The notes below the pieces were generated by a model. It was not told the origin of the DNA, searched no databases, and saw only the letters and a list, made by a program, of their open reading frames with translations. DNA of 12,829 nt, from the NCBI GenBank assembly GCA_900550135.1, contig URQO01000057.1, forward strand, positions 1 to 12,829, written 5' to 3'. Origin of the DNA: an uncultured Eubacterium sp. (GTDB taxonomy: Bacteria > Bacillota > Clostridia > Lachnospirales > Lachnospiraceae). Shown one piece after another: positions 12,751 through 12,829 of the stretch. Every line of letters starts with the position of its first letter. The first letter of the stretch is position 1. The translations under genes were made by a program, and so were the position numbers.

Positions 12751-12829
12751 ACGCCACGCTACACACAGACAACATTTAACGAAAGTGCTTCTAACGCGGT
12801 CGGTTCATTAAGGTGGCGAAGCCAGCTTG
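12751..12829. other. contig-end segment of anomalous composition
   Basis: By my count 40 of these last 79 bases are G or C (about 51 percent), whereas the preceding sequence, including the degV end, is roughly one-third G+C. It contains an inverted repeat, CGCCAC at 12752-12757 and GTGGCG at 12813-12818. The minus strand has a short open frame that stops in TAG, but nothing recognisable. It may be a chimeric or vector-derived tail, or the edge of a different genomic element. I recognise no adapter in it. Confidence 0.5.

Overview
The window looks like one end of an AT-rich Firmicute (class Clostridia) contig, most likely from a Lachnospiraceae-type gut or rumen bacterium. This rests on gene order (tig-clpP-clpX-lon-engB, then a DUF4364-type gene and lepA), strong AGGAGG-type Shine-Dalgarno sites, A/T-ending codons and all genes lying on one strand. 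No 16S or other decisive taxonomic marker is present, so the family is inference. Positions 1-49 are not biology: they match the 3' part of the Illumina P5/TruSeq universal adapter. The last ~79 bases also differ sharply in composition from the rest.

Region 1 (83-6303) is a protein quality-control cluster. It encodes trigger factor (ribosome-bound chaperone), ClpP (serine peptidase), ClpX (AAA+ unfoldase that feeds ClpP), Lon (one-chain AAA+ protease) and EngB/YsxC (ribosome-assembly GTPase). The key catalytic and nucleotide-binding motifs are intact in all five. A hairpin without a U-tract separates clpP from clpX. Region 2 (6307-8658) holds a DUF4364-type winged-helix protein and the translation GTPase LepA/EF4. 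It is closely packed with engB, so nascent-chain handling, proteolysis and ribosome function are probably co-transcribed. A 12-bp perfect hairpin follows lepA.

Region 3 (8800-10032) is hemW, a radical-SAM haem chaperone-like gene. It is broken by a single in-frame amber codon exactly where the family usually has Gln (one-base change from CAG). Region 4 (10033-11307) carries a well-formed promoter, a transcribed leader with four 23-24 nt imperfect palindromic repeats, a LOG-family phosphoribohydrolase gene, a small lipoprotein gene and a very strong bidirectional rho-independent terminator. Region 5 (11363-12728) is a two-gene operon of a MarR-type regulator and a DegV/FakB-type fatty-acid-binding protein overlapping by 4 nt. 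It has a recognisable promoter with a nine-T spacer tract and repeated candidate operators.

Most of the window is ordinary housekeeping DNA and I do not see a convincing novel defence, mobile or biosynthetic system. The points worth a second look are the amber in hemW, the palindromic repeat leader, the MarR/DegV regulatory region, the amber-separated in-frame DUF4364/lepA pair and the two suspicious contig ends.
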